Source: Plantago major | Lineage: Eukaryota > Streptophyta > Magnoliopsida > Lamiales > Plantaginaceae | Direction of reading: 5' to 3' | DNA: 64,000 nt | Assembly: GCA_026545765.1 (NCBI GenBank) | Contig: CM048841.1 | Location: forward strand, 70,678,217 to 70,742,216 | In this document: one piece after another, positions 23,744-35,174 of the stretch | How positions within the stretch are numbered: position 1 is the first letter of the stretch | Layout: each line of letters begins with the position of its first letter | The notes under the pieces: generated by a model | What the model was told of the DNA's origin: nothing | Databases searched by the model: none | Seen by the model: the letters and a program-made list of their open reading frames with translations, nothing else | Position numbers and translations under genes: made by a program

Positions 23744-24829
23744 GAATCTCCATCTTTAGAATCTGTCTCAATATCTAGAGCATCAAGTCGATTTGAATCT
23801 TCTTCCTTTCTTCAAGAAGGCCCTTTGATTTCTTTTGTAATTTCTTCCGCCTTCTTGTCACATGTCTTGAGCTTGTTTAAAGCAGGCAATCTCTCTTGAA
23901 GTGACCAGCTTGACAATAGAAGCGTATATCATTTCCTATCTCTCGATTCAAGATTAACACCTTTCCGAATGGGGGTCTTGAGAGTTGTTTAGTTGAATGT
24001 TCTTGCATCGATGATAGTTTGGGCCAAGATGCTTTTTCACTTTTCTTTAGCTTTTCTTCTTTCAATCTCTCGACTCACAAATTTATTCATGTGTCTTATC
24101 GCAAGAGCATTTTCTTCAGATGCCTTTGGTATCTTTCTTTCGTACCTTGAGAGACTAGAGCAACACTTTGCAACTTCTCACCGCTTGTTCTCTCCGAGTT
24201 GTCTCATAATCTATGAGCAAGATGGGAAAAGAACTTCTCAAATTGCTTGTTCCGGCCAGGATTGAGACTGACAATAGTCTTAATCTTTTCTGGGTCAGAG
24301 TATCTGCTTTCACCAAGTGCAGCCATATCACTCATAAGAGTAGTAAACCCAAATCAAGTTCTTCCAGTTTTAGTGGGACCTTGCTTGAAGTTTTGGAACT
24401 TCAATTTAAGAACTTCAACTTGTTTTCTTTAGTTTTCGGCCCGCATGCATTTCTTCAATCAATTGCTGTGTAACTTTCATTGCTTTAGCACCCTACGCTT
24501 TAATCGTATGTGCTCAGGTGTCGATCTGATGATTATATTACGAGCTTGACCATCCAATCTGTGTCTCTTGGCTTGTCTTCATACATAATGCTTCCACGAG
24601 CAACACGACCACTATCACTAGCAGTCGCATCCTCGCTTTCATCTTCCTTGTCTGAGGCTTTTCTTCCATCAGACACCTCAGTAGCTTGTTTGAGTTGTCT
24701 GATTTTAATAGGCCCTTCATTGATGACATAGATCATCTCATCACTAATGGCCTCCAGATGGAGCATCATGTTGTTCTTCCATTTCTCGTAGTTTTCTGGC
24801 TTCAGAACGGGTGCATCACTCAGAGACAT
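23744..24829 (-). pseudogene. SIRE-1 gag, N-terminal part and zinc knuckle
   Basis: The likely start (24827-24829) is the Met of MSLSDAPVLKPENYEKWK, matching the SIRE-2 gag start at 35175. It lies about 105 nt past the primer-binding site, as expected for gag. The N-terminal frame runs to 24533. The body decays until the knuckle near 23877-23930, which reads FYCQAGHFKRDC; the first Cys is replaced by Arg and one residue is missing from the usual C-X2-C-X4-H-X4-C spacing. The CACTA element cuts the frame just beyond. Gag would form the cytoplasmic particle that packages element RNA. Confidence 0.82.
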
Positions 24830-24932
24830 TCCTGCGCACTTAACACACAAATTATATAGTCGTCAGAAAGGGACAAAGTTTCTTCACCTATCTGGGGATC
24901 GAGGTTCAGTGCAGAAGGCTTGGGAACCTCCT

Positions 24933-24944
24933 GCTCTAATACCA
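24933..24944 (-). other. Primer-binding site of SIRE-1 (initiator tRNA-Met)
   Basis: The minus strand reads TGGTATTAGAGC two bases after the 5' LTR end. It differs by one base from the canonical Met primer site TGGTATCAGAGC found in SIRE-2. Confidence 0.92.
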
Positions 24945-24946
24945 CT

Positions 24947-26373
24947 TGTTGGTCCAGATAACGGCAAAGTAAAAGACTAGAGGGGGGGGGGGGGTGAATA
25001 GTCTTTTAAACTTTTGTCGATAAACACAGTTTCTAAACCGGGGTTTCGATACTTAAATTCGAAGCACCAAGACTTTAAGATAGGTCAGTGCAGAAACAAT
25101 AAGTAAGTGTGTGTGCTTGGCTGAAAGATAAATACAGAAAGATAAATAACACAGAAAGTATAGTGGTATCTGGAGGTGGCGTAATCCTCCAACTAATCCA
25201 CTTCGGTCTTTCTAAGACCTAGAATTCACTAGAACAGATAATTGAGTTCACCTTACAATAATCCTATTCTAAGATTCCTAAACAAATGGTTCCCAACCAA
25301 ATGTTCCCCCTGAGTTATTCCCCAGCTCCTAGAGCTAAGTACATCCTCTACTCAGATAACCTTGGAGTTATTCCCTGATTTCCCAAATCAAGTACTTCCT
25401 CTACTCCACGCCTTGATGGTGTTGGTTATAAGGTTTGTCAGAGAGGCTTCTTGTATAACTTTTCAATTATGTTTCCAGAGAGCCTAATAGAAAAAGACTA
25501 CTTAATACACTTGTTCAGTGTATGGCAATCTGCTCTTTACTGACCCAAGTAATTGATGGCCGTTCTGGAGAATGAGCTTCAGAAAGGTTATCTGATAGTT
25601 CAACTCTTTCACGAATAACAATCTCTTGTTAAGGTTCAGGACAACTTAGAACTACTAGTGACTCTTCAAGCAATGTAAATCTTTCGTGAATGGGTAGTAG
25701 AGTGCTTGAGAGAATACTTTGCTAGATTGTAAGTTTGTGTTAGATCGTTCTTTGGTCGTTGTATTTCTCAAAGATCTAAGTGTGTGATATTTATAGATGA
25801 ATTAGAGAGTCGTTGGGATGTTATCCGTTAGACACAATTCAAATTCAGTCTATACTTATCTTGAAATGAGTACTCAGAAGTCCTTATCTCATATCTCAGA
25901 GAGGACTGTGCTGTAGTGGCTTTTCTGCCGATGCAATTAATGCACATGTACTATTTCTTGTCCTTTAGTCTTCAACGGATACATTAGCCTTTCTGGTGGC
26001 TTGCATGCTCCATACTCATGATGTCATATGTTCCAGAATCATGTTTCAAAAGTAACTAAATGCACTTAAGAAAGGATTATGGACATAGTTTTTCCGAGTG
26101 AGACTAAACCTTGGTGTCTTCATAAATCTTGTGCAATCTCCGGTCTTGTAATCTTCAGAAAAGCTCCATTGCTAGGATTGATCTTCATGGTCTTCTTGGA
26201 AATAAAAATTACATTCAGAGACCTATAATCCTAATACAAGATTTACTAGACTAATCATACTTAGTGATTTCCTCTTTTACAATGTTCAAGTGAACTAAGA
26301 GTACTTAATCACCTTTCTGGAAAAGATAAGAACATGTGATGAACGATCAAAATACTAACAGATATTCCTAACA
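24947..26373 (-). repeat. 5' LTR of SIRE-1
   Basis: Partner of 9841-11278, the 3' LTR of the same insertion. Local differences near 25030-25080 are concentrated at CAG/CTG positions. Confidence 0.93.
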
Positions 26374-26935
26374 GAGGATAACTTATCCATCCCTAAGAGG
26401 GATAGGTTGTTATCTTTAAAGAAACCGGTGTTGTTGGATGGTCCGAGTAAGGACATCCGAACGGACGAGAGTCCATGTTACTTAATAGTCAATTTTTCCG
26501 GGATTGTCCGATTAGGGACATCCGAACGGACGAAAGTCCGTGTGCTTAAGATAAGTCATCCATATGTTGGTAAGATTGGGTTTTATCTTGTGTTAATAAT
26601 CGACTCTTCGGAAGTTCCAAAATAAGACCTACGGGCGATTTCATAGCTCCACACCCGCAAGCCATTAAGGAAGACCAGACGGGCGAGGGTCCGTGTGATG
26701 TATATAGTTGATTATTCGGTTGAGTCCGACAGGGAATGTCCGAATGGACAAGGGTCCGGGAAGTTTAAGACTAAAATAATCGTCTGTTAAAAAGATTGAG
26801 TTTGTCTTGTATTTCACTGATCAAGCCTTTGGAAGTACTATAATGATCCTATGGGTGATTTCATAGCTCCACACCATAAGCCATCAAGCCTATCCGATCG
26901 GGGAAGAGGGACAAGGGTCCGCTGTGTCAGACAAT

Positions 26936-27133
26936 GATTTATCTATCCGATCGGGGAAGAGGGATCACCTCTGAACGGATGAAAGTCCATCGTTTATGAT
27001 GATTTATCCGTCCGAGTGAGAAAGAAGGATCACCTCCGAACGGATGGGAATCCGTGTCGTTCATGATGATTTATCCGTCCGAGTGAGGAAGAGGGATCAC
27101 CTCCGAACGGATGGGAATCCGTGTTGTGCCGAG
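26936..27133. repeat. 65-67 bp tandem repeat, three copies
   Basis: Units start at 26936, 27001 and 27068. Each has a GATTTATC start, a GGGATCACCTC-type middle and a GAACGGATG end. Confidence 0.88.
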
Positions 27134-27489
27134 ACGGTCGGGCTTATGTAATTTCGTGGGTGTCGGACCCCCTTATTATCGGAAACATATCCTCGACGAC
27201 TCATGCACGCTTGTATAGTAATTGAAGCATTGATAAATGATGTGTGCGTTCTTTATGAATGAATGGATGAATAAATGATGCAATGAATGTAAATGTATGG
27301 TAAATGATGTGAAAGCATCTCTTAACTTCACTTTTGCATGTGGTAGGAGACTTGTCCTAGCCACTGTGGTGGTAGGAGACTGTCCTAGCCACATTGGTGG
27401 CAAGTGTCGGATGCTTGTTCTATGGAGAATGACGAATTCTCCTTTTTGTAGAACGATGAGTGTCTTACTTAGTTGGTCCGGATGACATA

Positions 27490-27790
27490 GTCCAACCTTA
27501 GGACACGGTGCCTAAGACATGATCGTGGACCCGCTCCGAGGAGATGGTAAGAACCTGGTCCGAGGACAAGGTGAGAACCTGGTCTGAGGCCATGGTGATG
27601 ACCTACTCCGAGGACATTGTAAGAACCTTGTCCGAAGTTATGGTGATGTCCTGCTCCGAGGACATTGTATGAACCAGCTCCGAGTGAGCGGTTTGGACCA
27701 GCTCCGAGAGAGTAGGTAGAACTAGCTCCGAGTGAGCGATTGGACCTGCTCCGAGCGAGCGGTTTGGACCTGCTCCGAGGACGTGGTCCA
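27490..27790. repeat. CTCCGAG short tandem repeats
   Basis: Imperfect 27-30 bp units containing (G)CTCCGAG plus GGTTTGGACC or ATGGTGA variants, at least eight copies. They yield a repeating Ser-Glu-Leu-Val-like minus-strand peptide that may belong to a decayed gag. Confidence 0.75.
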
Positions 27791-28117
27791 ATCCTTACCT
27801 CCTTGTGACGTCGTTGTCCTTTTGTTTAGGAGCTCCTTAAGATCCTCAATCCTCGGTATTGTTCCAAGGTGATATTTGTTACTAGACCAAGTTGGATCTA
27901 GTTGCCTTGGAGCTACCAGTGACGGTTTAGGTTGGACATTGCTGGATCCAAAGCAAGCTTGGATAGTAGTGAACAAGAGGCCGAACTGATTCTCATTCAT
28001 CCCAAACTCAGTTGGACAAATGATCGCCATTTGAAGAGTGAAGTTCCTTCCCTGTGGAGGACCATGTGTTCCTGACGGAGGAACATGTCCGACCACGCCT
28101 TGGACTGTCGCTCCAAG

Positions 28118-28324
28118 TCCTTAAGTTCCCACTGGTAGGTCAGCAACTCTTTCAACCCCCGAGGAGACACTGGCGGTGTGACCATCGCTTGGACACTCCT
28201 CTCGATTCCATAATGCGATCCTAGCTAATCGTGTTCTCCTAGTAAGAGGTCTACCTCGTGGCCTTGGAGCGGGAGTTCCAACTGCAGTAGTGGTGGTTCT
28301 CGCTGACTTTCTCTATCTTGCCAT
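28118..28324 (-). pseudogene. Outer element gag-like start, broken
   Basis: An ATG at 28322-28324 lies about 40 bp beyond the primer site, where gag should begin. Its fourth codon is TAG. Past that stop the phase stays open for about 60 codons of Arg/Thr/Pro-rich sequence, as in the basic start of many plant Ty3 gag proteins. No capsid motif or zinc knuckle follows, so the identification rests on position and composition. Confidence 0.4.
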
Positions 28325-28358
28325 TGCTTATAGAGCTATGAAACTTTTTGTAAAGATT

Positions 28359-28374
28359 CCCACAGACGGCGCCA
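28359..28374 (-). other. Primer-binding site of outer Ty3-like element
   Basis: The minus strand reads TGGCGCCGTCTGTGGG directly after the 5' LTR. Its first nine bases are complementary to the 3' end of plant tRNA-Asp, and this sequence is common after LTRs of plant Tat-type Ty3 elements. Confidence 0.75.
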
Positions 28375-28377
28375 AAA

Positions 28378-29345
28378 TATCGAGGGCAAAGTCCCCCGAA
28401 CACTTAAATTAATTTCTCTTGCTTTCCTTCACGCTAAGTACCTAGACCACCTCGCTTGTAAGGACCAAAGAGTAGAGGCCCGTAAGAACCATCGTACTGA
28501 TAAGAGGCGACGGGTAAGGACTTGCACAAGTAGCTTGGAGAGGGGGGGTTAGAACCTTATACCCAGTTTGCGTGGTGTCAAAACGGGAGAAGACTTTACT
28601 TGCGAGAGAGTGAGGATCAACTCGGTATAATTATCGGGAAGGTAAGAGTCTGGGAAGAAGGCTTACCTCGCGTTATGAGGATATGTCCCATATTTATAGG
28701 TTTCCCTTGAGAAAGGGAGGACTCACAAGATCGTGCCAATTGTAAGGCTCAGGTTGCGCCAACAATGATCTATTAGGCCCATGGCCCATTAAGGAGACTT
28801 AACCCATTTCCCTTTTGGGCTTTCAAGGGTATTTAGGCTTTCCTCGAGAGATTAGAGACTTCTGATGTCCGCTTCGGACCATCGTCCGAAGGGGTAGGTC
28901 CGGAGTAATGGTCCGAGCGGTACTCACTTGAAAGTAAGATAACTTAAACAACCTCCTAAAGTACTGTGGTTCGAACCTTGCTAGCCTCGGACCCTGCCTT
29001 CTCTGTGGGTGCCAATTCACTTGGTTCCTTATGAGGTCTGAGTTATACGTCCGAAGCAACGTCTCTAGGTCGGACCATCATGGTGCTCGGACCATGGTCT
29101 GGGTCGGACCATCTGTCTTGAAGGCCAAGGTTCTCATTGCTCATTCCGAGAAGGTCAAGGGTCGGACCTCTGGGTCGGACATTGAGCCTCTTGACCTTAT
29201 TCAGTTTGATACGCCTTGGACATATTTCTGTATCAACATATGTCCCCCTAGTTTCCAAGTATCTTAGTAGAAGATAGTTGTGGAACTATAGTGTCCGGGG
29301 AGCGTAGAATGCCTTTGACGCCTTGGACATATTTCTGTATCAACA
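28378..29345 (-). repeat. 5' LTR of outer Ty3-like element
   Basis: Partner of 3693-4694, with minus-strand ends TGTTGATACAGA and CCCTCGATA. Its outer end adjoins the GAGTC TSD at 29346-29350. Confidence 0.88.
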
Positions 29346-29350
29346 GAGTC

Positions 29351-31287
29351 TATGCATTCAGGCCAGAGGACGGTGCCATTTGAATGCAATATTCATGGTT
29401 CTTCCGCCAGGGGTGGCCATAGTAGAAGCGGAGATCGTGGATAGACTTTCCATTTCAGTAATGAGGAAGAGCCTAATGATGAGGGTGGAAGCAGAGACCG
29501 TGGACAGGCAGAGCCTAATTATGCTACTAATGAGGCGTGGAGAGAGCTAACAACCGGTATTGATGGAGGCCCTGCAAATTCGGAGTTACTCACAGGATTT
29601 CTAGGCCACATCGCTCACTCCATATGGATAGGAAATGTAAGTCACTTCAATGTTTACTATTGTTAAGTCATGTTCTTTGAAATCCGACGATTCTTGTTTA
29701 CTATATTTTAATCCGCAGGACCGCGAGGTTCTAGAGGGATTTCACAAACCCCGGTCTTTAATCCATTTAAAAGACTATTTAAACGATGATGTCAACCATA
29801 TTGTCAACAACACCCATCTCTCACGCTTGCCGAACTGTATGCACCTGAAAATCAACATGCCTTTGATTAGTGCATTTGTTGAACGGTGGCATCCTGAAAC
29901 TAATACCTTTCACATACCATTTGGTGAGATGACAATAACCCTGCATGATGTCCACTATTTGCTCGGAGTTCCTGTTCATGGTTGTGCTGTCAAGACGACA
30001 ATGCAACCAGATGCGCTTAAGGTGGGATTAGCAATTCATATGCAAATGACTGAAGCAGCGGTGAAATCCAACTTCAAAAGTGCTGGTTTCAAGCGTAGCA
30101 CCATCGAGGAAACTATAAAAGCACGAGTTCTTCCACCGGAATCACATGCTATCATCTACTTGTTGTGGTTGTTAGGCACTTCTCTATTTGTCGATAAAAG
30201 TGGACATCGAGTTCCTGTCGGGTTTCTACAGTTCCTACTTACCCTGAATGAGGTTAACACATACGCATGGGAAGCTGCTGCACTTGCCAATCAGTATAGA
30301 CAATTGGGAGTTGCAACCCGTATCAACTGCAGACAGATAGATGGATGTCTTTCACTTCTGCAGGTTTGCCTGCTCTATATTATATATAAATTTTTACATA
30401 ACTTTAAAAACGATCATTTTCTATCAAGTATTTATACTATTTCAGGCGTGGACATACTCGTATTTTCCTCGTTTTCAATCATGGAACTTGGGAACCACCG
30501 ATAAGGATGAGACTGCTATGCATCTTATGTACAAAAGTGCACTAGACAATGTTGCATTGAATGAAGTATGTCATTCAATATAACACGCTTGTCTTCATTA
30601 CATTTGAGTCTTTTTTTTTTTTTTATTATATACTTATGTTACTTGCCTCTCGTGTAATAGGTGAGTTGGACACCTTTTGGACTCGTGACGGAGGAAGTAG
30701 TCCCTATTTCTCAATATAGCGGAATTATTCATTGTCTAAAGGTTACGGAGGCTTACATGCCAGACCGCGTTATGCGGCAGTTCAGATACCCCCAATACAT
30801 TCCAACAGAATCGATAAAACTAGTGCATGTACAAAAGGCCACCACAACCCTCACTCTATCGTTGTTCTCATGTTGTTCGAGATTCATTCGAGGACTTTCA
30901 CACCTGTCGATGTAATTTTCATCAACAAACAATTCGAGTGCATTTTGGACATGAAACAATTCCGACGTACCCGGATTGGTTTCGACAACGTACGCATATG
31001 CAAGTGACCCGCCAAGAATCATTTACTCCAAGGCAACAATTCCAACCGGCCGATATGGATCCTAGCGTGGTATGTTTCCTAGACATTCAATATATATACA
31101 TACACGACGTTTGTTCGAAATCTCAAAATCCTTATTTGTGTGTATTTTTACTTTGTAGAGGCTACGATTGATCGCTGCTATGATGGGACGCATCACTCGA
31201 CCAAACAGATATTATATGGAGGCGAATGACATATTCGCGGTTGTTGATGAAGTTTGTGAACACTTACAAGATTTAATTCCAAATTAA
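29351..31287 (+). pseudogene. MAIN-like (plant mobile domain) gene, main part
   Basis: Five exons can be traced: up to 29636, 29719-30363, 30446-30565, 30661-31069 and 31159-31287 (stop TAA), with GT-AG introns of 82-95 nt. The second exon contains plant mobile domain blocks: MPLISAFVERWHPETNTFH, then MTITLHDVHYLLGVPVHG. Later exons supply SWTPFG and PDRVMRQF. The domain occurs in Arabidopsis MAIN/MAIL proteins, nuclear factors linked to genome stability and silencing, and in captured copies within transposons. The coding phase joins that of 3544-3692 across the TSD. Breaks are the 25.6 kb insertion, an in-frame TAG near 29440, and a +1 phase shift near 30815-30830. Host gene versus transposon-borne copy cannot be decided here. 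Confidence 0.82.
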
Positions 31288-32228
31288 GTATCCAGATTTA
31301 TTATGTTAAACATATGCAATATTTTCCGATTCAAGTTCGTATCCGTGTTAAAATTGTAACATTTTATTGGTAAGCATTTAATTTAATATACATAGTTATT
31401 CGTGTGCCGATTAATTTCTCCAATTTCCGTTAAATAGATTATTTAAATTTTACTTTTCATTTTGAATAAATAAATGACAAAAGTAAATTAAAGTTTTCAA
31501 TTTGCAAAATTATAAGTAACTTTTCACTTTGCAAAAACAAAAAAAATTACAAAACTATATATAATCAATTTTTAAATTAAAAAACAATTAAAATGGAAAT
31601 CGAGATATGGCCGTTTTTAAAACTGGCCATTGAAGATATGGCCGGTTTTAAAACCGGCCAGATCATGATAAGCCTGGTTTGACCATATCATGATTTTCAG
31701 TTTTTTTTTCTTTTTTTTTGTTGTTTTTTTAATTACTTCTATAGTTTTTTAAAAAAAATTGTATAAACGAAATATTTTTTGAAAAAATATTATTTATTGA
31801 ATTTTTTAGATGTATGTTTAGTGTTGTTATTTTGTGTTCGATCGTATATGTTAATGTTTTTGTGTTTGCATAAACGAGTTATTTCGATTTTTCGTTATGT
31901 TTGTAAGATTTTTTTTGAGTTAAGGGCATTTTGGTCAAGTTACAAATATTTTGTGTTGTGTTTAGTCGAAATCATGTTGCGTTTAGTAGCGCCGCAGGTT
32001 CTAGTCAACTCCACCCAAACCAGCGACCATATTGACCAAATCCAATTCAATAAAAGACCAATGACATTTTAGAAATTTTATCTATATGATGAAATGGCAA
32101 TTTTACCCACTCCTTCCCCTCACAATCTCGCAGCTTGCTCTGACATTGTTATGTGTATATTTTGAATCTTTGTCACTGCATTTAATGCCATTGATCTATT
32201 ATTACCAGTAGTCTTTCACGGTTTGTTT
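31288..32228. other. Unassigned AT-rich DNA downstream of the MAIN-like gene
   Basis: No coding signal, terminal repeats or known element recognised apart from the palindrome at 31639-31660. Poly-T tracts occur at 31690-31750. Confidence 0.6.
31639..31660. repeat. 22-bp perfect palindrome
   Basis: The core GGCCGGTTTTAAAACCGGCC is extended by T and A on its two sides. A related half-copy (ATGGCCGTTTTTAAAACTGG) lies about 30 bp upstream at 31607-31626. Confidence 0.9.
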
Positions 32229-32319
32229 GACCCCGGTCTTACCCCCGGTGGTCTCACCCTCTTACTGTAGTAGTGGTCCCACAGTTAGAGGGTGAGACCA
32301 CCGGGGTAAGACCGGGGTC
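32229..32319. repeat. 91-nt foldback, MITE-like hairpin
   Basis: The left arm 32229-32261 and right arm 32288-32319 are reverse complements except for one extra C, around a 26-nt loop. No clear TSD is visible. It could be a minimal MITE or a small-RNA-type hairpin. Confidence 0.8.
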
Positions 32320-33570
32320 GAATTTTCCGTCTTTCACCAACTTTGTATATATACACAATCATTTCCTCATACACTGTGGTTGAAATTTTGTCCACGTACA
32401 CTACAGTTGTACGATGCATAAGTTGTGATAACAATATTGTTGGTCCAGATAACGACAAAGGAAAAGACTATGGAGGGGGGTGAATAGTCTTTTACAACTT
32501 TTGTCGATAAACACAATTTCTCATATATCTGTGAAGATATCTAATACTTAATTTCAGGGAGCGGAAGACTTTTTGTGATAAGTGTACGTGCTCAGTAGAG
32601 TAAAAGTGTGCAAGTACTTAACAAGATGACTAAAGCAAGGTAAATCCAGTAAGTAAATAACATAGCAAATTATAGTGGTATCTGAAGGTGGCGTAATCCT
32701 TCAACTAATCTACTTCGGCCTTTCTCAGGCCTAGAAATTCACTAAGATAGTTATTGAGTTCTCCTTACAATAAACCTATCCCTTGATTTTCTTTTACACT
32801 AGGTTCCCAACCAAGTGTTCCCCCTGAGTTATTCCCCGGCTCCCAGCCAAGTACTTCCTATACTCAGAAACTTTTGAGCTGTTCCTTAGTTTCCCAAACG
32901 AAGTACTTCCTATGCTCAGTAACCTTGGAGTTGTTCCTCAGTTTCCCAAACTAAGTATTTCGCATCAAGAACCTTGAGTTGTTCCTCGCTTCCCAAACTA
33001 AGTACTTCCTGTACTCCACGCCGTGTATGGTGTTGGTTATGATGGTTTGTCAGGCGAGTAGTCTTAATAACTTTTTCAGTTATGTAGGAATACTCTATAG
33101 AACAAGGATCACTTAACACACTTCACAATGTGTGGTGATATGTTCTTTACTGACCCAAGTCTATGTTAAATGTTCTGGAGAATGAAACTCAGATACTTGA
33201 TCTTTTGATTCAACTCCTTCACAGATAGTAAGGCTTGTTGAGGATCAGGACACTTAGAACTTTCGTGATACTTAGAATTCAAGAGCTTAGTCGCAACTGT
33301 AAGCTAAAGAATAAGTAGGCGTATGTCAGATGCTTGAGAGAAAGATACCACTAGTTGTATTATCAGAGAAGCTTAAGATATTCAGTTCTGTGTTCTTGGT
33401 ATTTTCAGTGTGTCTTTCAAGCATTCTAAGTGTTGATATCTATAGTTGAAAATCATGCCGTTTGAAAAGTATCCGTTAGGCTCAAATGAATTTCAAACTA
33501 TCGATATCTGAAAATAGTACTGCAGAAGACATTGTCTCTTTCGTAGATTTCTCTTATGCAGATGTCTCTG

Positions 33571-35057
33571 TGTTAGGAATATCTGTTAGTATTTTGATCA
33601 CTCATCACATGTTCTTATCATAGCCAGAAAGGTGATTAAGTACTCTTGGTTCACTTGAACATTGTCAAAGAGGGAATCACTGAGTATGATTAGTCTAGTA
33701 AATCTTGTAATAGGATTATAGGTCTCTGAGTGTAATTTTTATTTCAAGAAGACCATGAAGATCAATCCTAGCAATGGAGCTTTTCTGAAGATTAGAAGAC
33801 TGAAGATTGCACAAGGTTTATGAAGACACAAAGGTTTAGTCTAACTCAGAAATACTATGTCTTTAATCCTTTCTTAAGTATATTAACTTACTTTCGAAAT
33901 ATGATTCTGGACATATGACATCATGAGTATGGAGCATGCAAGCCATCAGAAAGGCTCATGTATCCGTTGAGACTAAAGGACAATGAATAAGATTATGCAT
34001 TAAATGCATCGCGTAAATGTCAAAAAGCAAGTCCTCTCTGAAACAAGAGATAGTGACTTCTGAGTACATTGTTCAAGATATAAACGGATATAATTTGATA
34101 GAGAGCACAACGGATACAATTCAAACGCCTCTCAAATTTATCTATATATATCACACACTTAGATACTTGAAGAACATACCTTAGAACGCTCTATCTTGCA
34201 AACTTACCATCAAGCAAAGTATTCTCTCAAGCACTCTACTATCCTTTCTGAAAGCTCTCTCAAGCACTCTACTATCCTTTCTGAAAGCTCTCTCAAGCAC
34301 TCTACTATCCTTTCTGAAAGCTTTTTGTTGCTTGAAGAATCACTAGTAGTTCTAAGTTGTCCTGAACCTTAACAAGAGATTGTTATTCGTGAAAGAGTTG
34401 AACTATCAGATACCCTTTCTGAAGCTCATTCTCCAGAACGGACATCAATTACTTTGGTCAGTAAAGAGCAGACTGCCATCCACTGAACAAGTGTATTAAG
34501 TAGTTTCGTTCTGTTTGGCTCTCTGTGAACATAACTGAAAAGTTATACGAGAAGCCTTTCTGACAAAACCTTATAACTAACACCATCGAGGCGTGGAGTA
34601 GAGGAAGTACTTGATTTGGGAAATCAGGGAATAACTCCAAGGTTATCTGAGTAGAGGAAGTACTTAGCTCTAGGAGCTGGGGAATAACTCGGGGGGAACA
34701 TTTGGTTGGGAACCATTTGTTTAGGAATCTTAGAATAGGATTATTGTAAGGTGAACTCAATTATCTGTTCTAGTGAATTCTAGGTCTCAGAAAGACCGAA
34801 GTGGATTAGTTGGAGGATTACGCCACCTCCAGATACCACTATACTTGCTGTGTCATTTACCTTTCTGTATTTACATTTCAGCAAAGCACACACACACATA
34901 CTTATTGTTTCTGCACTTACCTATCTTAAAGTCTTTCGCCTCGAATTTAAGTATCGAAACCCCTGTGTTTCGAGAATCGTGTTTATCGACAAAAGTTTTA
35001 AAAGACTATTCACACCACCCCCTCTAGTCTTTTACTTTGCCGTTATCTGGACCAACA
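33571..35057 (+). repeat. 5' LTR of SIRE-2
   Basis: It starts TGTTAGGAATATCTG and ends TCTGGACCAACA. It is longer than its 3' partner mainly because of a three-copy 33-bp repeat at 34224-34322. Confidence 0.93.
34224..34322 (+). repeat. 33-bp tandem triplication in the 5' LTR
   Basis: Three identical units start at 34224, 34257 and 34290, each beginning CTCTCAAGCACTCTACTATC. The 3' LTR has a single unit near 48090. Confidence 0.95.
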
Positions 35058-35059
35058 AG

Positions 35060-35071
35060 TGGTATCAGAGC
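35060..35071 (+). other. Primer-binding site of SIRE-2 (initiator tRNA-Met)
   Basis: TGGTATCAGAGC lies two bases after the 5' LTR, the canonical Met primer site of plant Copia elements. Confidence 0.96.
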
Positions 35072-35174
35072 AGGAGGTTCACAAGCCTTCTGCATTGAAC
35101 CTAGATCCCCAGATAGGTGAAGAAACTTTGTCCCTTTCTGAGGACTATATAATTTGTGTGTTAAGTGTGCAGGA

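Larger units (their letters stand above)
9841..26373 (-). mobile_element. Full-length Ty1/Copia SIRE-lineage element (SIRE-1)
   Basis: LTRs of 1438 bp (9841-11278) and 1427 bp (24947-26373) are both flanked by GAGGA (9836-9840 and 26374-26378). Minus-strand order is 5' LTR, initiator-Met primer site, gag with zinc knuckle, protease, integrase, RT, RNase H, a long accessory frame, polypurine tract and 3' LTR. Protease and integrase preceding RT is the Copia order. Long size, a gag extension after the knuckle and an extra frame after pol match Sireviruses. Coding frames are broken by indels, premature stops and the CACTA insertion at 22286-23740. It is inserted inside the outer Ty3-like element. 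Confidence 0.93.
26379..28117 (-). other. Outer element interior near the 5' LTR, repeat-rich
   Basis: This continues the interior split by SIRE-1. It consists largely of degenerate units with TCCGAACGGA/GTCCGTGT and CTCCGAG motifs. Two clearer tandem arrays are annotated separately. A frame at 27722-28096 reads Pro/Gly/Thr-rich protein but has no domain that I recognise. Confidence 0.55.
3693..29345 (-). mobile_element. Outer Ty3-like LTR element, non-autonomous, heavily nested
   Basis: Two LTRs of about 1.0 kb in the same orientation (3693-4694 and 28378-29345) bound this unit, and GAGTC lies directly outside each (3688-3692 and 29346-29350). After removing the Copia element (with TSD) and the Harbinger-type MITE, it is about 8.4 kb. 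A primer-binding site abuts the right-hand (5') LTR and a purine tract abuts the left-hand (3') LTR, which fixes minus orientation. I see only a short broken gag-like start and no protease, RT, RNase H or integrase. It therefore resembles a large retrotransposon derivative mobilised in trans. Imperfect TCCGA/TCGGA motifs recur through both LTRs and the interior. Confidence 0.88.

Noticed and set aside
34224..34322. CRISPR-like repeat array
   Set aside because: Direct 33-bp tandem units with no spacers, in plant DNA.
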